A stretch of DNA of 64,000 nucleotides from Salinisphaera sp. Q1T1-3 (GCF_003602005.1 NZ_QZWD01000004.1:124001-188000); one strand, 5' to 3'. Counted from the stretch's first letter, positions 8,039 to 16,634 are shown. The notes: generated by a model not told the origin, from the letters alone. A program made the numbers and translations.

Positions 8039-9166
8039 TCACGAGCCGCTATCGTGCGTGTCCGCTATCGGCGCCGGCTTGCGTGCGTTCGGCGTCGGCG
8101 CTTTCATCAGGTCGATAAACGTTCGGTCGAAAGCCGGTCGGTCGAGGGTCATCTGTACAGTGGCCGCCGGCCCGTGATGCCTCGGCACCGTCTCGTCCGT
8201 CCAGGCCAGCGTGTTGCCGTAGTTCGGGCCGTGGCTCATGTCGGCATCGAGATACAGCCTGCGGGTCTGGGTGACCAGATCCGGATGCAGCCACGCCAGG
8301 GCCGCGATCTCGTCCCACATGTAATAGCGCTCGGTATCGAACGCAGCCAGATAACGCGCAGCCGGTTCGTCCGATCGGGCGATCGCAGCCTGCATGTCGT
8401 CCGTGTAACGGCTTTGCAGTGAAATATCGACCGGCGTGACCGTGATCTTCTTCCAGGGCGCGGTCAGAACGACGTGTGCGGCCTCGGGGTCGAACCAGAT
8501 ATTGAACTCATGGGTCGGCGACGTGGAGAACTCCGGATCGTCGGTGACCGGCGAGATCGAACCGCCCATGAATACGAGCTGCCTGGCCGTCTCGGCGAAC
8601 GTCGGGTCGATCCGTTGCGCCAGCGCCAGATTGGTCAAGGGGCCCGCGGCGAAAACCGTCACCTGCCCGGGATGCGCATGGACGGCATCGATCAGGAAAT
8701 GCGCGGCATCGACTTTGGCCGGCGTGATCGTCGGCCGGCCTTCCGGCATCTCCTGCTGCGCGTTGGGATCGGCCGGATAGTCGTCCGGGTGCTTGCCGTC
8801 GCCGCCCCAGGCGCCAAGCCAGGCCAGCTGGCCATAGAACGCCTGATTGGCCAGCGTTTCATCGCGGCTGCGTACCAACGGGTGCACCGCACCCTCGTGG
8901 ACCGGGATATCACGCCGCCCCAGATACTCGAGCAGGCGCAGCGTGTGTGCGGTCTCGGCCTTCATCCACGCATTTCCGGTGACCATGGCAATACCGAGCA
9001 CCTTCACCTTCGGTGATTGCACCAGCGCCATGATCGCGCGCTCGTTCGAACCGCCCGGCCCGGAGCCGTCCTGATCGATCACGACCAGCCGAGACGGCGA
9101 TGCCGCCATGACCGAGGCACTCAGGCAGCATAGAAGGCCTGCCAATCCCAACCCCCAACGTTTCAT
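8039..9166 (-). CDS. Exported nucleoside hydrolase-like protein
   Basis: The 375-residue protein begins with a signal peptide (MKRWGLGLAGLLCCLSASVM then AA), so it acts in the periplasm. The inosine-uridine nucleoside N-ribohydrolase fold is shown by VLGIAMVTGNAW, VFAAGPLTNLALA and the VFMGGSI block. The start at 9166 is preceded by a good GGGAGAG ribosome site; an adjacent ATG at 9169 is equally possible. The N-terminal Asp cluster is unusual: it reads DQDGSGPGGSN, where typical family members have DTDxGxDDA. Some calcium-binding aspartates are therefore replaced. It may be a divergent hydrolase subfamily; catalytic activity is not assured. Confidence 0.82.
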   Translation of the reverse strand: MKRWGLGLAGLLCCLSASVMAASPSRLVVIDQDGSGPGGSNERAIMALVQSPKVKVLGIAMVTGNAWMKAETAHTLRLLEYLGRRDIPVHEGAVHPLVRSRDETLANQAFYGQLAWLGAWGGDGKHPDDYPADPNAQQEMPEGRPTITPAKVDAAHFLIDAVHAHPGQVTVFAAGPLTNLALAQRIDPTFAETARQLVFMGGSISPVTDDPEFSTSPTHEFNIWFDPEAAHVVLTAPWKKITVTPVDISLQSRYTDDMQAAIARSDEPAARYLAAFDTERYYMWDEIAALAWLHPDLVTQTRRLYLDADMSHGPNYGNTLAWTDETVPRHHGPAATVQMTLDRPAFDRTFIDLMKAPTPNARKPAPIADTHDSGS

Positions 9167-9427
9167 CATCTCTCCCTGGATACGGTAGGCCCGCAGTCTG
9201 TCGGGCTTACGCAGCGTGTCATCGCCCTTCTCGCGATCCCCCCATAGCCTGCATGAATCACACCGTTCATGCGCGTTTGGCGCACCGAACGACGGCGACC
9301 TGCGATACCGGGGCACGGGCGACAACAGGCTCGTCGACACAGACGACTGAGCCGGAAAGACAAATTCTTGCGTGAGTGCCTGCAAACCGCAGGCGCCAAC
9401 AGGCGATGCTTGCAATGTAACCGATAT

Positions 9428-9451
9428 GGTGTATTACTTAACTACAACACC
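9428..9451 (+). promoter_or_regulatory. Candidate YtrA-type (GntR) operator
   Basis: An imperfect palindrome begins GGTGTATTAC and ends CTACAACACC, with a four-base centre. GTGTA...ACAC arms are the known signature of operators for YtrA-subfamily GntR repressors. The site lies 17 bases before the ATG of the split first gene and about 680 bases before the YtrA-type regulator gene itself. It would autoregulate the operon. The 306-bp insertion at 9494 now separates it from the rest of the operon. Confidence 0.55.
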
Positions 9452-9467
9452 ACATGACCAATCAGGC

Positions 9468-10092
9468 ATGACAATGACGACACGACGCGCTAGGGTCTGT
9501 TTATGTTTCGTGCGAGTCCGCGCCCAGTGCGCCCTGAAATTGACGATGGGCGGCAAGACGAGGCGTCGCAGGCATAGCGTGTCATGCTGCGCCAGCGGGC
9601 TACAACGCTGGATTGCCGTCGTGTTTTTGATTTCGGGGCGCCTGTCCCTTTGGGTTGGGCCGCCCATGAAAAATCGACGATGGGCGCCCGGCGGCGTTGC
9701 GAGTCTGGATCGTGGCACGCCACGATCGGCGACTCGCGCCTTGCCGGACACACGGCGATCTCTCGACGAAAAGGCGCTCGCACGAAACATCAACAGGCCC
9801 TAGATTAAAACGCGATGTTGCATTCATCGTTCTGGCACTGGGCGCACCGGTCCTGGCGGTCGCAGCCAGCCCGCAACCGGACAGACACGGGCTTGTAGGC
9901 TTCGAGCACGGCATCCCGGTCTTCGTGCTGCCGAGCGTGACGGTAACGCCCGAGACCCTGCCCGAAACGCCGAAGACGCCCCGGGTGGCCGGGACCGACA
10001 CATCACACGATCGCTCCCTGTCGCGCAGGCTCGATGCCACAGGAGACGACCCGACGAGCGACTATCACGCCATGCGCGTGGTCGAGCGATGA
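9468..10092 (+). pseudogene. Small exported protein gene split by an inverted-repeat element
   Basis: Removing the element 9494-9799 and one copy of its flanking CTAG joins 9468-9493 exactly in frame to 9804-10092. The restored 104-codon gene begins MTMTTRRARLKRD, continues into a hydrophobic signal-peptide core (VAFIVLALGAPVLAVAA) and ends with a Pro/Thr-rich then charged mature part. It would be the first gene of the YtrA-regulator/ABC operon, just behind the candidate operator. The downstream part remains open through the element to a TTG at 9697, so a fusion peptide could still be made. I do not recognise the family. Confidence 0.75.
9494..9799 (+). mobile_element. Family A inverted-repeat element, full-length copy (MITE-like)
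   Basis: This 306-bp non-coding element has 23-bp terminal inverted repeats matching at 21 positions (left GGTCTGTTTATGTTTCGT..., right end reads GGCCTGTTGATGTTTCGT on the other strand). It is flanked by a perfect CTAG duplication at 9490-9493 and 9800-9803. It contains no transposase. CTAG fits the YTAR target of many IS5-group elements, so mobilisation by such a transposase is an inference. Its left half is shared with the repeats at 44705 and 57514, and its right half with those at 16428 and 61500. Confidence 0.8.
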
Positions 10093-10125
10093 GTCGGGCC
10101 AAGCCGTCAATCAATACAGGGCACC

Positions 10126-10485
10126 ATGGCCGAAACCTGGACCGACAAAGCCCCGATCTATCGACAGCTACGGGATCGCATCGTGGCCATGATCCTCGAT
10201 GGGCGCCTGGACGAGGGCGAGGCCTTGCCCTCGGTGCGCCAGGTCGCCGCGGACTATCAGATCAACCCGTTGACGGTGACGCGCGGGTATCAATCACTGA
10301 TGGACGACGAGCTCGTGGAAAAACGACGCGGACTCGGTTCTTTCGTGCGGCCGGGGGCGCGCGAGCGGCTGCGCCGGCTCGAACGCGAACGATTCCTGGC
10401 CGAGGAATGGCCGGCGCTGCGTGCCCGACTGGACCGGCTCGATCTCGATCTCGCCACGCTCATGCAGGCCTCCGATGACGACTGA
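10126..10485 (+). CDS. GntR-family transcriptional regulator, YtrA subfamily
   Basis: The 119-residue protein is a winged helix-turn-helix (PIYRQLRDRIVAMILDGRLD, ALPSVRQVAADYQINPLTVTRGYQSL) with only a short C-terminal helix pair and no large effector domain, which defines the YtrA subfamily. These repressors usually control an adjacent ABC exporter, and this gene overlaps the ATPase gene by 11 bases. Its presumed operator is at 9428-9451 upstream of the split first gene. YtrA regulons in other bacteria respond to cell-envelope stress or peptide antibiotics; the signal here is not known. Confidence 0.92.
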   Translation: MAETWTDKAPIYRQLRDRIVAMILDGRLDEGEALPSVRQVAADYQINPLTVTRGYQSLMDDELVEKRRGLGSFVRPGARERLRRLERERFLAEEWPALRARLDRLDLDLATLMQASDDD

Positions 10486-11371
10486 ATTTGACGAAACGAC
10501 GGCCGCCGCACCCAGCCCGATCATCCAGGCCCGCAACCTGTCGCGACGCTACGCCGACAAGCAGGCCCTCGACGACGTGAACCTGACCGTCTCCGCCGGC
10601 CGTATCGTGGGCCTGATCGGCCCCAACGGCGCCGGCAAGACGACGCTGCTCAACGCGCTGCTCGGCCTGACCGGTTTTTCGGGCACGCTATCCGTGCTCG
10701 GACATGATCCACGGCGCGCGCGTGATGCCCTGATGCGCGAGGTCTCCTTCATCGCCGACGTGGCCACCCTGCCCGGCTGGCTACGCGTGGCCGATGCCCT
10801 CACGCTGGTCGAGAAACTGCATCCGCGCTTCGATCGCGCGCGCTGCGAGGCCTTTCTCGCCCGCTCCGATCTGCCGCCGACCAAACGGATACGCCAGCTT
10901 TCGAAGGGCATGGTCGCGCAGCTGCATCTGGCGCTCGTGATGGCAATCGACTCGCGTCTGCTGGTGCTCGACGAGCCGACGCTCGGACTCGACCTGCTGT
11001 TCCGTCGCCAGTTCTACGAAAATCTGATCGGCGATTATTTCGACGCGGAACGCACGATCGTCGTCACGACCCATCAAGTCGAGGAGATCGAACACATCCT
11101 TACCGATGTCGTGTTCATCCGCGACGGCCGCATCGTGCTCGACATGTCGATGGCGGCCCTGGACTCACGGTTCGTCGAGCTGCGCTGCAATCCGGACACG
11201 CTGGCAGCCGCCCGCGCGCTCGGCCCGCGGGCCGAGCGGCGCATGCTCGGTGCCCACGCGTTGATCTTCGACCTCCAGGCCGGGGTGGATCGCGATGCAC
11301 TGGCCGACATCGGCGCATTGCACACGCCCACGCTGGCCGATCTGTTCACTGCCGTCATGAGTAGCCCATGA
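10475..11371 (+). CDS. ABC transporter ATP-binding protein
   Basis: The 298-residue ATPase has a Walker A GPNGAGKTTLLNALLG (about residues 50-65), a signature variant QLSKGMVAQLHLALVMA, Walker B LLVLDEPTLGLD and the switch His in TTHQVEEIEHI. LSKGM in place of LSGGQ is common in the type V/YtrB-like exporters associated with YtrA regulators. The ATG at 10475 lies inside the regulator gene, and the stop overlaps the permease ATG (ATGA), which implies coupled translation. It energises the permease encoded next. Confidence 0.94.
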   Translation: MTTEFDETTAAAPSPIIQARNLSRRYADKQALDDVNLTVSAGRIVGLIGPNGAGKTTLLNALLGLTGFSGTLSVLGHDPRRARDALMREVSFIADVATLPGWLRVADALTLVEKLHPRFDRARCEAFLARSDLPPTKRIRQLSKGMVAQLHLALVMAIDSRLLVLDEPTLGLDLLFRRQFYENLIGDYFDAERTIVVTTHQVEEIEHILTDVVFIRDGRIVLDMSMAALDSRFVELRCNPDTLAAARALGPRAERRMLGAHALIFDLQAGVDRDALADIGALHTPTLADLFTAVMSSP

Positions 11372-12327
11372 AGACCGCTCTACACAACGTTGTCTGGCTT
11401 TTGTGGCGCGAATTCCTGGAACACCGGCGGCTGGTGACCAGCGGATTCTGGCTCGCCGTCCTGATGGCTGCTCTGAATCTCGTGTTCGTTCTGGTCAGTG
11501 TGTTGGGCGGGAGCGCCGACTTGCCGCTGAGCGGCAATGCCTATCAGGTTCAGATCGAGACCGGCGATCGCAGTGTCCTGGACCATCTATCGCTGTCCCT
11601 GCAGAAACTCGGCGCGGCCGACCTCGCCGACGTCAGCCAGGCACTCGCCATCCTCGGCTATGCGATCGGGCTATTGTTCGCGATCGCTTTCGGCGCGGTC
11701 ATCGTCTCCTACGGGTTGTCCTGTCTGTACGACGAGCGCCGCGATCGCAGCGTGTTGTTCTGGAAATCCCTACCGGTCAGCGATACCCAGACGATCGGCG
11801 CCAAGTTCATATTCGGCCTCGTCGTACTGTTGCCGGCATGGACGCTGGCGACGTTGCTGGCGATCTGGCTCTCGATTGGCGTATATGCCGCGACCACGCC
11901 GTTTCTCGGCGGCCCCGTCGGCGCGCTGCTGGCCGACACCCATCTTCTCGCCATCAGCGTGCTCGTGCTCGCCGCCCTGCCGATCTACCTGCTGAGTCTC
12001 GCGCCCGCGGTTGCCTGGCTGATGCTGTGTTCGACAGTCGGGGGCCGTCATCGGGCACTCATGGCGTTTCTGATCCCGGCCTTCTTTGCGCTGGTCAATG
12101 CCGTCTCGGTCGCCAATCCCATGTGGCACCTGCTGATTGCACGGCTTTTTCCGATCGGCTTCGTGCGTGCGCTCAGCCGGCTGACCGACCATCACAATCT
12201 GCTCGGCGCGCTCGAAACGATCTGGCACCCCCTGATCACACCACAGCTCTGGATCGGCGTATTGATTGCGATCCTGTGCCTTCTGGCGAGCTCGCTTTAT
12301 CGGCAACGCTACGCGGAGCTCTCGTGA
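11368..12327 (+). CDS. ABC-2 type transporter permease
   Basis: The 319-residue protein has six predicted membrane helices (around residues 20-45, 95-120, 135-165, 180-205, 220-245 and 285-305). It shows the ABC-2 exporter pattern of a large extracytoplasmic loop after helix 1 and the cytoplasmic coupling segment YDERRDRSVLFWKSLPVSD, typical of YtrC/YtrD-like permeases. With the 298-residue ATPase it would form a homodimeric exporter. Both ends overlap neighbouring genes by four bases. Substrate is unknown. Confidence 0.88.
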   Translation: MKTALHNVVWLLWREFLEHRRLVTSGFWLAVLMAALNLVFVLVSVLGGSADLPLSGNAYQVQIETGDRSVLDHLSLSLQKLGAADLADVSQALAILGYAIGLLFAIAFGAVIVSYGLSCLYDERRDRSVLFWKSLPVSDTQTIGAKFIFGLVVLLPAWTLATLLAIWLSIGVYAATTPFLGGPVGALLADTHLLAISVLVLAALPIYLLSLAPAVAWLMLCSTVGGRHRALMAFLIPAFFALVNAVSVANPMWHLLIARLFPIGFVRALSRLTDHHNLLGALETIWHPLITPQLWIGVLIAILCLLASSLYRQRYAELS

Positions 12328-13010
12328 ATACCGAATCGTTGCCCAACGCCGCCGCTCTGATGACAGCTCGTCATGCCGGGCGACACGCGACTGCCCTGGT
12401 CGGTGCACACGGCATGGCCGTCATCGGCGCCTTTCATCGCATCGCCCGTGTCGTCGGCATCCTTTCGATGATCATCGCCGGACTCATCGGACTTGTCGGG
12501 TGCAATCAAGCCGCCTCCGGAGACGACCTCATCTTCAACGATCACGGCAAGATCGTCATCGAAGGCCCGGATCGCATCAAGATCGTGCCCGACGGCGCGC
12601 CGCCAGCCCGGGTGAGCGCCGAACCGACGCTGCGGATCGACGGCCAACTCGTCGCACTCGATGGCATGCAGCGTCGCCGACTTGCCGCCTATTACCGCGC
12701 CGTTCAACAGATCCACACGCGCGGCATGGATACCGGTAAGGCCAGCTTCCATCTGGTCGGTGACATCTTCCACGATGTCAGCGCGGCCATCTACGGCAAC
12801 GACGGAGCAACATCGGCAAAGCACCACATCAAGGACGACGTCTCGGCCTTTCTCGACCAGAAGATCACGCCGGTCTGCGACGCCATGGCCGATGCGGTCG
12901 CGGCCCAGCATCGTCTGATATCGGTACTTCCAGCCTTTACCCCGTACGCGGTTTTTAGCCCCGCCGATAGCTCGCATTGTCGACAGCGTCTGCGCGCAGC
13001 ACGTCAATGA
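12324..13010 (+). CDS. DUF2884/YggN-like lipoprotein
   Basis: The reading frame starts with GTG overlapping the permease stop (GTGA), giving 228 residues. An internal ATG at 12414 gives a more normal lipoprotein signal (GILSMIIAGLIGLVGC followed by NQ). The mature part has IVIEGPDRIKIVPDGAP, then DGQLVALDGMQRRRLAAYY, and a conserved C-terminal block with CDAMADAVAAQ. This pattern resembles periplasmic YggN/DUF2884 proteins. Being the last gene of the YtrA-ABC operon suggests a partner of the exporter at the outer face of the membrane. Function is not known for the family. Confidence 0.65.
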   Translation: MNTESLPNAAALMTARHAGRHATALVGAHGMAVIGAFHRIARVVGILSMIIAGLIGLVGCNQAASGDDLIFNDHGKIVIEGPDRIKIVPDGAPPARVSAEPTLRIDGQLVALDGMQRRRLAAYYRAVQQIHTRGMDTGKASFHLVGDIFHDVSAAIYGNDGATSAKHHIKDDVSAFLDQKITPVCDAMADAVAAQHRLISVLPAFTPYAVFSPADSSHCRQRLRAARQ

Positions 13011-13311
13011 ATCAAGCGCCTGCACCAGACGCCGGTGTCCACGGGCTGACAGCGCGCCGACTGCACTGCTTGCGCGCCGCCGCCCGCGGCTGCGGCCCTG
13101 TCGAACATGAAAGACGGGCCAGGCGCCGGCCCGGTCGCGCCGCGGCGTCGTCGCCGCTTTCGAGACGCACCCGACACCCGATCAGCCACGACACCGAATC
13201 CATGCCGTGACGCCGCTTGCATTGCACCGCCCAAACACGCCATAACGTCGACATCACAAGCCGTTCGAATCACGTTGATCCACGTCATTCGCTGAAAGGG
13301 AGAATTACCGG
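13011..13311. other. Intergenic region between the ABC operon and the SYLF gene
   Basis: This region is 301 bases long. The only open frames are Arg/Pro/Ser-rich and lack a ribosome site, so I see no gene. The last 30 bases hold the AGGGAGA ribosome site for the SYLF lipoprotein. No clear terminator hairpin with a T tract is visible. Confidence 0.5.
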
Positions 13312-14043
13312 ATGTCTTTTCATTCACGATCGCTGATTGTCAGCGTGTTTTTGGGGGCGGCCACGCTGCTGGCCGGCTGTGCGACAACCCAGAATAATGC
13401 CGCGGACAGCGATACGGCCCGTTTGCAGCAACAGGCACAGCTTGCGGCCTCGGCGACAACGGTGCTGCAACAGCAGATGCTGCAACCGAGCCAGCGCCGT
13501 ATCCCGAGCGCGCTTGTGGACAAGGCCCGTTGCATCGCGGTCTTCCCGAGCGTCAAGCAGGCGGGGCTGATCTTCAGCGCCTCGCGCGGTCGCGGGCTGA
13601 TCAGCTGTCGTCAGCGCAGCGGCACCTTCAACGATGCGGCACCGGCGGTCTACACGCTTTCTGCCGCGAGTTTCGGTCTGCAGGCCGGTGCCGCTGAACG
13701 CGCCGTGGTACTGCTGTTCACGACCCAGCAGAGCACGCGCGCCGTCTATGACTCGCTCGTCAAGCTCGGCTCGCAGGTCTCGGTCTCGGCCGGGCCCAGC
13801 GGCTATGACCAGCCGATCAACAGCGCGGCGCCGATCGTGGCCTATGGCATGTCGCGGCGCGGCCTGTTCGCCGGACTGAATCTGGGCGGCGGCAAGGTGA
13901 GCTTCGACAAGGCCGCCAACACGGCCATCTACGACACCGCCGATCCGGATCCGCGCCAGATCCTGCTGGAGCGCAGCAACGCCCCGCAGTCCATGCAGGC
14001 CTACGTCGACACGCTCGAGAAATTCACGCGCGCCAACGATTGA
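13312..14043 (+). CDS. SYLF/YSC84-domain lipoprotein
   Basis: The 243-residue protein opens with a lipoprotein signal ending LLAGC (Cys23). It then has the SYLF (lipid-binding, YSC84) domain: AxCIAVFPSVKQAGLIFSASRGRGLISCR, the FGLQAG block near residue 125 and AGLNLGGGKVSFD near 188. Bacterial members are envelope lipoproteins thought to bind phospholipids; a precise role is not established. A good AGGGAGA ribosome site precedes the ATG. It is transcribed alone, convergent with the two-component system. Confidence 0.88.
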   Translation: MSFHSRSLIVSVFLGAATLLAGCATTQNNAADSDTARLQQQAQLAASATTVLQQQMLQPSQRRIPSALVDKARCIAVFPSVKQAGLIFSASRGRGLISCRQRSGTFNDAAPAVYTLSAASFGLQAGAAERAVVLLFTTQQSTRAVYDSLVKLGSQVSVSAGPSGYDQPINSAAPIVAYGMSRRGLFAGLNLGGGKVSFDKAANTAIYDTADPDPRQILLERSNAPQSMQAYVDTLEKFTRAND

Positions 14044-14152
14044 CCATCGACCGATCGCCGACGGGTCGCGGGCCGGCGTTCGCCGCACCGCGACCCCGGC
14101 CTGATCGAGCCGCCGTCCGCCCGGTTGGCTCGGCGACGATGAACAAACCGAT

Positions 14153-15532
14153 TCAGCCCGCAGGCCAGCGCACGATCACCGTGTGCCCCTGTGCATGCGT
14201 CTGGTCGAAACGGACCTCGGCCGCCTGGGCTTCGGCGACCGCGCCCACGATCGCCAGGCCGAGTCCGGCCCCCGCGGTCGTCGACGAGATCCGGCCTGCA
14301 TCACCGCGCGCGAATGGCGAAAACAAACGCGCCGGGTCACCGGCGATACCCGGGCCCCCGTCGGTGATCTCCAGAACCACGACGCCGTCGCTTTGATAGG
14401 CACAGAGCCGAACCTCGCCGCCGGCGGGTGTCGCGGCCAGCGCGTTGCGCAATAGATTGTCGATCAGGCTCTGCGTCAGACTCGAGTCGCCGCGGATCAC
14501 GGCATGCTCGTCGAGCGACTCGACGAACAGATTTTGTTGCGCTGAATCTGCGGCCGCATACCGAGCGGCGACCGTTTCACGGATGAGCGGCGCCAGCGTC
14601 AGCCGCGATGTCGTCACGCCCTGCTCGGCGGCACGGGCCAGATTCTGCAGCTGCGCGGCCAGATGATCCATGTGGTCGATGCGTTCATCGATACGATCCA
14701 GCGCCCGGCCCCGCCGCTGTCCATCGCGCGTGCGACGCGCGGCTTCGACCTGGGCACGACACCCGGCCAGCGGCGTACGCAATTCATGCCCGGCACTGGC
14801 CGCGAAAAGACGCTGTCGCGCCTGCACCCGGGCCAGGCGTGCCATCAGACGATCCACGACCGTCGCCAGCCCGGCCAGCTCGCGGGGCAGTCGCACATCG
14901 GCCCAGCCGGTCGGCGATGGCTGCTCGGGATCGATATCGGCCAACGCGCGGCGTAATCGCCGCAGCGGTGCCAGACCGTGCCAGAGCGACACCAGCCCGA
15001 GCAGCGCGATCACCGGCAACAGCCAGAGCAGCCCGCGCTCGAGACGCCCGCCGATCTGTTCGGCTCGCGCGGCCGTGACCGTCGCACGCAGCGCCACCTG
15101 AACGATGATGTCCCGATCCGGCATCGCCGGTCGCGAAAGCACGCGCCAGTGCTGTCCGTCGAAACGGCGATCGCCATAGCCCGACCCGGCCGCGGGCAGC
15201 CCGTCCGGGAAATCCGCACTCTGGACCAAGACATGGCCCTGGCTATCGCGCAGCGCGAATGCCGGTGCCCGATCAGCCGAGGCCAGGGCCGTCGCAGGCG
15301 GCTCGATGGGGGCGATGACCGGGCTTGCCTGCCGATCGACGCGATCCAGCAGACCGTGACTGGCACGGGCGACGGTCATGGCAACCCGCTGCAGTCGGGC
15401 ATCGATATCGGCCTTGGCCGCATCCCCGGCTTCATGCCGGGCGCCGAACCAGAGACTGGCCCAGACCACGAGCAGCATCGCGCTCAACACGAGCGCCACG
15501 CGGCCGTGCAGGCTGGGCGCGCCGCGTATCAT
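14153..15532 (-). CDS. Two-component sensor histidine kinase
   Basis: The 459-residue inner-membrane kinase has two transmembrane helices (about residues 10-28 and 168-186) framing a periplasmic sensor loop of about 140 residues. A HAMP-like linker follows, then the phosphoacceptor motif HELRTPL (His249) and the ATP-binding domain (N box NLLRNALAA, G1 DGGPGIAGD, G2 GLGLAIVGAV). The arrangement matches QseC/PmrB-type OmpR-partner kinases. The start codon overlaps the response-regulator stop, so both are co-translated. The signal is unknown. Confidence 0.93.
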   Translation of the reverse strand: MIRGAPSLHGRVALVLSAMLLVVWASLWFGARHEAGDAAKADIDARLQRVAMTVARASHGLLDRVDRQASPVIAPIEPPATALASADRAPAFALRDSQGHVLVQSADFPDGLPAAGSGYGDRRFDGQHWRVLSRPAMPDRDIIVQVALRATVTAARAEQIGGRLERGLLWLLPVIALLGLVSLWHGLAPLRRLRRALADIDPEQPSPTGWADVRLPRELAGLATVVDRLMARLARVQARQRLFAASAGHELRTPLAGCRAQVEAARRTRDGQRRGRALDRIDERIDHMDHLAAQLQNLARAAEQGVTTSRLTLAPLIRETVAARYAAADSAQQNLFVESLDEHAVIRGDSSLTQSLIDNLLRNALAATPAGGEVRLCAYQSDGVVVLEITDGGPGIAGDPARLFSPFARGDAGRISSTTAGAGLGLAIVGAVAEAQAAEVRFDQTHAQGHTVIVRWPAG

Positions 15533-16185
15533 GTCGCGATCCGGTAACCGACGTTGCGCACGGTCGTGATGCTGGCGGCGCCGAGTTTCTGGCGCAATCG
15601 ATGGATCAATACTTCGAGACTGTTGCTTTCGGGCCCGTCGGACCAGCCGTAAAGCAGTGCCTCAAGACGTTCACGCGTGACCGGATCGCCGGCATGCTCG
15701 ACCAGCGCCTGCAGGACCACGAACTCGTAGGCCGAAAGCGTCAGGCGCTGGGTGCCCTGCCAGGCCGCGCGGCGGGCCACCGACAGCGTCAGCGCGCCGC
15801 AGGACAGCGTCTCGTCGATCCGCCCGACGCCGCGTCGGACCAGGGCACGAAGCCGGGCCTCGATCTCGGTCACACGTGCCGGTTTGACCACGTAATCATC
15901 GGCCCCGGCATCGAGCAGGGCTACGCAGTCGCGGCTGGTTTCGTGGGCCGTAAGTACCAGCACCGGCGTCGTCACGCCGGCGCGGCGCCAGTGCGAGAGC
16001 ACCTGTTCGCCGTCCAGCCCCGGCAGCGCCAGATCGAGGATCGCAGCATCGAAGACATCGGCATCGAAGGCGTGCGCCGCGCTCGTGCCGTGGTCGAGCC
16101 AGTCCACGCGGTGACCATCCAGACCGAGCGTCTCGGTCAACCCTTCACCGAGTGTGTCGTCATCCTCGATCAGCAATATCCGCAT
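15529..16185 (-). CDS. OmpR/PhoB-family response regulator
   Basis: The 218-residue protein begins MRILLIEDDDTLGEGL. It has the phosphoacceptor Asp51 (AAILDLALPG), the conserved Lys101 (VVKP) and a C-terminal winged-helix DNA-binding domain (LSAYEFVVLQALVEHAGDPV, then SLEVLIHRLRQKLG and VRNVGYRI). I start it at 16185, where the receiver domain begins; the longer frame to 16341 adds unrelated sequence. It is the first gene of the pair and overlaps the sensor kinase by four bases. Two repeat elements lie in its upstream region (16374-16544). Confidence 0.95.
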   Translation of the reverse strand: MRILLIEDDDTLGEGLTETLGLDGHRVDWLDHGTSAAHAFDADVFDAAILDLALPGLDGEQVLSHWRRAGVTTPVLVLTAHETSRDCVALLDAGADDYVVKPARVTEIEARLRALVRRGVGRIDETLSCGALTLSVARRAAWQGTQRLTLSAYEFVVLQALVEHAGDPVTRERLEALLYGWSDGPESNSLEVLIHRLRQKLGAASITTVRNVGYRIAT

Positions 16186-16373
16186 TGCGTTCCCGGGCCG
16201 CCCCAACCTCAATCGAGCATGTGCCTGTCGGCCGGCGTCAACATCGCCGCGGACCGTGCACGCCGCCAAACCGCGCCCCGTCTGCCCGACCGATGATCCG
16301 GCAGGCGAGCCATGCCCGCCAACGAGCGAATCAAGGTGCACACCCGATGCCGAGCGCGCAAGTGTCGAGACGA

Positions 16374-16423
16374 CCGGTCTCGGCCGCTGGCCCTTCGGGT
16401 TATCTATCTTGTGACGACACGCC
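16374..16423 (-). repeat. Family B inverted-repeat element, one-ended remnant
   Basis: Read on the minus strand, this segment starts GGCGTGTCGTCACAAGATA and continues to CCGAAGGGCCAGCGGCC. It closely matches the left end and interior of the complete family B element at 46237. The other end is not found. Its outer end touches CTAC, which is also the outer flank of the family A element that begins at 16428. Confidence 0.6.
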
Positions 16424-16427
16424 CTAC

Positions 16428-16544
16428 GGCCTGTTGATGTTTCGTTCGAGCGCCTTTCGTCGAGAGACCGCAGTGTGTCCTGCAGTGCGCGAGTCTTGAT
16501 CGCGGCGTGCCACGATCAAGACTCGCACGAAACCTCAACAGGTC
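16428..16544 (+). mobile_element. Family A inverted-repeat element, short copy
   Basis: This is a 117-bp element with both termini: the left reads GGCCTGTTGATGTTTCGTTC, and the right end reads GACCTGTTGAGGTTTCGTGC on the other strand. Flanks are CTAC and CTAA, consistent with YTAR-type targets but not an exact duplication. The left portion matches the right half of the full-length copy at 9494, so it looks like an internal-deletion derivative. It lies 90 bases upstream of the EF-hand gene and could affect its promoter. Confidence 0.7.
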
Positions 16545-16634
16545 CTAAGATTCGGTTAAGAAAAGATGCCCACGGTCGTTCGTGTCGGGCGAGGTTCTCG
16601 TCCGCTTTCGAATACACGACTCGGAGCAACGACC

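Noticed and set aside
9494-9799. Transposase or encoded peptide within the family A element
   Set aside because: All frames are short, Arg-rich and not shared in phase between copies. No DDE or other transposase motif is visible.
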